In this document: positions 60,703-64,000 of the stretch, in pieces
How the letters are laid out: each line of letters begins with the position of its first letter
How positions within the stretch are numbered: the stretch's first letter is position 1
Assembly: GCF_900589395.1 (NCBI RefSeq)
Contig: NZ_UUIS01000075.1
Coordinates: 329,722 to 393,721, forward strand
DNA length: 64,000 bases
Origin: Pseudomonas viridiflava
Lineage (GTDB): Bacteria; Pseudomonadota; Gammaproteobacteria; Pseudomonadales; Pseudomonadaceae
Direction of reading: 5' to 3'
The notes under the pieces: generated by a model
The model's database searches: none
Seen by the model: only the letters and a program-made list of their open reading frames with translations
Told to the model about the DNA's origin: nothing
Translations under genes and position numbers: made by a program

Positions 60703-61647
60703 ATGACCCAGATTCCTGCTGCCAACGTAATCCACAGTCGCCTGCGCCTGCGCCAACTGCGCCTGATGCTCTCTCTGCAGGAGCTGGGCTCCTTGCGCCG
60801 GGCGGCCGACCATATCGGCATGACCCAGCCGGCGGCCACCAAGATGCTGCACGAGGCCGAAGACCTGCTGGGCGTCGAGCTGTTCGAACGCCTGCCGCGT
60901 GGCATGCGCCCTACGCCGTTCGGCGAGACAGTGATTTATTACGCACGCATGGTGTTCGCCGAGCTGACCGGCATGCGCGAAGAACTGGTGGCCCTGGAAT
61001 CAGGCAACCTGGGCCGGGTCGCGGTGGGCGCCATTCCGGCGCTGGCCTCAGGTCTGTTGACGCGCACCATTGCCAATCTCAAATCCAGCCACCCACGGCT
61101 GTCGATGAGCATCCAGGTCGACACCAGCGACGTGCTGGTCCAGGCCCTGTTACAGGATCAGTTGGACGTGGTACTGGGCCGCATCCCCAGCGGCGCACGC
61201 GCCGAAGAGCTGATTTTCGACAGCCTGGGCGAAGAGGAACTGTGCGTGATCGCCGGCGCCGGGCATCCACTGGCCAACGCCGACAGCCTGAGCTGGGCCG
61301 AGCTGCAAACCATGACCTGGGTGCTGCAACAACACCCCAGCCCCATGCGCTCGATCATCAACCAGGTGTTCCACAATGCCCGCGTGGATATTCCGGCGAG
61401 CATCGTCGAAACCACCTCGATCATGACCCTGTTGTCGCTGATCCAGCAGACCGACATGCTCGGCGTCACCCCGGTGTCAGTGGTCGAGGACTACCCCGGC
61501 CGTGACTTGCTCGTCATCCTGCCGATCAACTTCGAGGCCCGCCTGCCGCCGTATGGCCTGATCACCCGTCGCCACCGTATCCAGTCATCGGCCATGCAGG
61601 CGTTTATCCAGTCGGTCAAGGCCGAGCAGGCGCTGACGAAGCGCTGA
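60703..61647 (+). CDS. LysR family transcriptional regulator
   Basis: A 314-residue LysR protein. The N-terminal winged helix-turn-helix is typical (LRLRQLRLMLSLQELGSLRRAADHIGMTQPAATKMLHEAEDLLGVELFER). The effector domain has VAVGAIPALASGLLTRTIANL and DVLVQALLQDQLDVVLGRIP. The operators with T-N11-A cores at 57276, 57345 and perhaps 53605 are its best candidate sites. Inducer unknown; probably the acid carried by the TTT or MFS transporters. Confidence 0.9.
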   Translation: MTQIPAANVIHSRLRLRQLRLMLSLQELGSLRRAADHIGMTQPAATKMLHEAEDLLGVELFERLPRGMRPTPFGETVIYYARMVFAELTGMREELVALESGNLGRVAVGAIPALASGLLTRTIANLKSSHPRLSMSIQVDTSDVLVQALLQDQLDVVLGRIPSGARAEELIFDSLGEEELCVIAGAGHPLANADSLSWAELQTMTWVLQQHPSPMRSIINQVFHNARVDIPASIVETTSIMTLLSLIQQTDMLGVTPVSVVEDYPGRDLLVILPINFEARLPPYGLITRRHRIQSSAMQAFIQSVKAEQALTKR

Positions 61648-61662
61648 CCATCCAGCGCCCCG

Positions 61663-61770
61663 GTAGGAGCGCGCTTGCCCGCGACCGAGTGCGCAGCGCT
61701 CGCAAAATCTGTGAAACGCTGAAATTTTACGACTGCTAACGCAGCCGGTCGCGGGCAAGCGCGCTCCTAC
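61663..61770. repeat. REPIN copy 2
   Basis: A 108-bp element with the same inverted arms as the one at 53682-53790; its centre matches the other copy in reverse complement. The two bracket the block 53883-61647. Confidence 0.8.
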
Positions 61771-61795
61771 ACGTGCCCGGTGGCTGCCGTGGGTT

Positions 61796-62455
61796 TCAGA
61801 GCAATCCCTGGATCTCGGCCACTACCTGCCGGGTCGCCGCTTCAATCGTTGTGTCGTTACGGCACAGCACCCAGCCCTGATCGGCCGCCGCGCGTTCGAA
61901 CGCCTCGGTGCAGGCGACATGCTCCTCCAGGCGGTGGATCACCGTACTGCTCAGCCCTCGTGAGCGGGCCGCGGCCCTGGCCCATGAGGTTTCGGGCGCA
62001 GTCACCACGCCCACATGCAGGTCGGGCACCTGTACGTTGTGTGCCATGTTCAGCCGCAGGATCTCGGCAAACGGCACCAGCCGCCGAAAGGCGGCGTCCG
62101 ACGGGTACCAGCGATCAATCAGGACGATGCTGCCAGGCGGCTGCCTGGGCAGCACGTGCCCGGATATCCAGGCACGGCTTTGGGCCAGGCGCTCACACAC
62201 CGCCCATTCCAGGCCGGCGTCCGGCGCCCGGGCAAGCCGGTTGACGAGCGCCATGGTTTCACCCCGGCAAGGATCGCTTTTCTTCTCGCACAACCGGATC
62301 ACTTTCTTGCCGTCGGCCCTGAGGGCCTGGGTGACGGCTTCCAATAGCGTGGTCTTGCCGGTGCCCTTGGGGCCGTCCAGGGCGATGAACAGCAAGCGAT
62401 TCATACCTGGATCAACGATGGACAGGCTGCTTTTGCAACCTTTGGATGCTGCCAT
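61796..62455 (-). CDS. Thymidylate-kinase-like P-loop kinase
   Basis: ATG 62455 has AAGGAAG about 9 nt upstream and gives 219 residues; an internal ATG at 62404 directly before the fold is also possible. The P-loop is GPKGTGKTT, followed by LIDRWYPSDAAFRRL (the DR-x-Y-type motif of thymidylate kinases) and a late RLEEHVACTEAFERAAADQGW helix. A housekeeping tmk usually sits beside holB, so this is probably a paralogue with another nucleotide-related job. It is 87 nt after the aldehyde dehydrogenase stop on the same strand. Confidence 0.82.
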   Translation of the reverse strand: MAASKGCKSSLSIVDPGMNRLLFIALDGPKGTGKTTLLEAVTQALRADGKKVIRLCEKKSDPCRGETMALVNRLARAPDAGLEWAVCERLAQSRAWISGHVLPRQPPGSIVLIDRWYPSDAAFRRLVPFAEILRLNMAHNVQVPDLHVGVVTAPETSWARAAARSRGLSSTVIHRLEEHVACTEAFERAAADQGWVLCRNDTTIEAATRQVVAEIQGLL

Positions 62456-62542
62456 TGCATCGTGCTTCCTTCTTTGCAGGCTCAGTCATGGACACAGGTT
62501 AAAGCATCCGACGGCATGACAGGCCCGCTAATCACGCATGAC

Positions 62543-64000
62543 TCAGCGCAGTTGAAACCAGGTGGTTTTCAACTGTGTGTATTTATCGAATGAATGCAGC
62601 GACAAATCACGACCGAATCCTGATTGTTTGCCGCCTCCAAAGGGTACCGAGACGTCCAGTGCATCGACCGTATTCACCGACACAGTGCCGGCATTCAGGG
62701 CGCGGGCGACGCGGTGTGCACGATTGAGGTCATCACTCCACACTGAGGCTGCCAGCGCATAGACACTGTCGTTGGCTTGTTGCACCGCCTCTTGCTCGGT
62801 GTCAAAAGCGCTGATGGCCAGCACCGGGCCGAACACTTCATCGCGCGAAAGGCTCATGGTGCGGGTCACGCCGGCAAAGAGGGTCGGTTGAATGAAGTTT
62901 GAAGAACCATTGAAGGTCATCTGCTGGCCACCGCACAGCAACTTCGCCCCCTCGTCCTGTGCCTTGGCAATCGCGCTCATGATGCGCCGGGTCTGCCCAC
63001 TGTCGACAATCGCACCTGCAGCGCTGCCCGGGTCCAACGGATCGCCAGGCATCCAGGCCTGCGACTTGGCAATCAGGCGCTCAATGAATTCGTCATGGAT
63101 GGAGCGTTGCACATACAGGCGTGAGTTGGCCGAACACACTTCGCCCTGATTGAAAAAGATGCCGAACGCCGCCTTCTCGGCGGCCAGGTCAAGGTCCTGA
63201 CAATCGTCGAACACCAGGTTCGGGCTCTTGCCGCCACATTCGAGCCATACTTGCTTGAGGTTGGACTGGGCCGAATACTGCATGAAACACTTGCCTACCC
63301 GGGTAGAGCCTGTGAACACAAGGCAATCAACATCCGGGTGCAACCCCAAGGCCTTTCCGGCGGTTTCGCCAAGCCCTGGAACCACATTCAACACCCCTGC
63401 CGGAAGACCGGCTTCCAAGGCCAGTTGCGCCAGGCGCAGGGCAGAAAAAGGCGATTGTTCGGCGGGTTTGAGTACCACGCTGTTACCGGCAGCCAATGCC
63501 GGTGCCAGCTTCCAGGCGGCCATGTCCAATGGAAAGTTCCAGGGCACTACAGCGGCGACAACCCCCAGGGCTTCCCGTGTGATGGTGGCCAGTGAGTTGT
63601 GGGCTGTGGGCGCGACCTGGTCATAGAGCTTGTCAAGGGCTTCACCGTACCAGGCGAAGACATGAGCGGCGCCCGGCACGTCAATGTTATAGGCATCCAT
63701 CACAGGCTTGCCCATGTTCAGCGAATCGAGCAGCGCCAGTTCTTCGCGGTGGGTCATCAACAAACCGGAAAGCCTGAGCAGGATTTTCTTGCGCTCGGCA
63801 GCCGGCATACGCCGCCAGGGCCCGGTGTCAAAGGCCTGTCGTGCACAACGCACGGCCTGGTTGACCTCCTCTTCACCGCAAGCGGCGACTCGAGCCAGCA
63901 ACTGATGGGTGGCTGGGTTGATGGCGTCAAACGTCGCTCCGGAGACGGATGCCACTTCCCGGTCACCAATAACGGCTTTGTCGATGAACGTTTGGCGCGC
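62543..64000 (-). CDS. Aldehyde dehydrogenase (PuuC/KauB-like), 5' end outside window
   Basis: The frame is open to the window edge, so the start codon is missing; 485 codons including the stop remain. Family motifs are all present: VVPWNFPLDMAAWKLAPALAAGNSVVLKPAEQSP, FTGSTRVGK, catalytic Glu in WLECGGKSPNLVF, and catalytic Cys in GEVCSANSRLYV. The SGFGRDLSLHSFDKYTQLKT end resembles the PuuC/KauB group, which oxidises gamma-glutamyl-aminobutyraldehyde or 4-guanidinobutyraldehyde from polyamine and arginine breakdown. The GTG at 63955 is internal. Confidence 0.9.
   Translation of the reverse strand, partial: ARQTFIDKAVIGDREVASVSGATFDAINPATHQLLARVAACGEEEVNQAVRCARQAFDTGPWRRMPAAERKKILLRLSGLLMTHREELALLDSLNMGKPVMDAYNIDVPGAAHVFAWYGEALDKLYDQVAPTAHNSLATITREALGVVAAVVPWNFPLDMAAWKLAPALAAGNSVVLKPAEQSPFSALRLAQLALEAGLPAGVLNVVPGLGETAGKALGLHPDVDCLVFTGSTRVGKCFMQYSAQSNLKQVWLECGGKSPNLVFDDCQDLDLAAEKAAFGIFFNQGEVCSANSRLYVQRSIHDEFIERLIAKSQAWMPGDPLDPGSAAGAIVDSGQTRRIMSAIAKAQDEGAKLLCGGQQMTFNGSSNFIQPTLFAGVTRTMSLSRDEVFGPVLAISAFDTEQEAVQQANDSVYALAASVWSDDLNRAHRVARALNAGTVSVNTVDALDVSVPFGGGKQSGFGRDLSLHSFDKYTQLKTTWFQLR

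Overview
This window reads as chromosomal DNA of a Pseudomonas, probably of the fluorescens/putida lineage. The evidence is high GC content, dense operons with ATGA overlaps, a MagD/YfaS-YfaQ locus, sigma54 circuits, many catabolic operons with ACS-type MFS carriers, and a REP sequence (GTAGGAGCGCGCTTGCCCGC) typical of that group. No rRNA, tRNA, insertion sequence, prophage or CRISPR array was seen. Products are assigned by reading motifs and gene context, without a database search.

Left part (1-29.3 kb), accessory and envelope-oriented. It opens with the end of a YfaS/MagD alpha-2-macroglobulin gene and a YfaQ-type gene, followed by many small secreted or lipid-anchored proteins, two of them LprI-like. 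At its centre is a tightly coupled seven-gene operon (9256-16751): KAS III-like ketosynthase, SDR, metallo-beta-lactamase-fold hydrolase, adenylating enzyme, ATP-grasp ligase, GNAT-like acyltransferase and Rieske oxygenase. I could not match it to a known product, and it is the best candidate for an undescribed biosynthetic system. A 20-bp palindrome (AATAGTACANNTGTACTATT) lies upstream of this operon and of three other loci for secreted proteins, which suggests one regulon. A FadL-type channel and a hybrid sensor kinase with an RpfC-like membrane domain lie 4-8 kb downstream of the operon.

Middle part (29.3-47.4 kb), nitrogen and carbon acquisition. A PrpR-type sigma54 activator faces a near-consensus sigma54 promoter driving a DUF1932 dehydrogenase, an RraA-like aldolase and a CitMHS carrier. 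Next come an AraC regulator, an acetylpolyamine deacetylase and a polyamine-binding protein. A Urt/Liv-type ABC transporter operon then carries an amidase-signature amidase, an AmiC-like sensor and an AmiR-like ANTAR antiterminator. Its leader is highly structured and contains an ANTAR-type hexaloop hairpin.

Right part (47.4-64 kb), sugar-acid and organic-acid catabolism. A minus-strand operon (enolase-superfamily dehydratase, ketoglutarate-semialdehyde dehydrogenase, MFS carrier, beta-propeller protein, amidohydrolase) neighbours a divergent block with MFS, a second amidohydrolase and a PdxA-like gene on one side and a tripartite tricarboxylate transporter plus LysR regulator on the other. 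A shared LysR-type operator occurs in the divergent promoter and again ahead of the dehydratase. Two REPIN elements in opposite orientation bracket the divergent block. The window ends with a thymidylate-kinase-like gene and a truncated aldehyde dehydrogenase.
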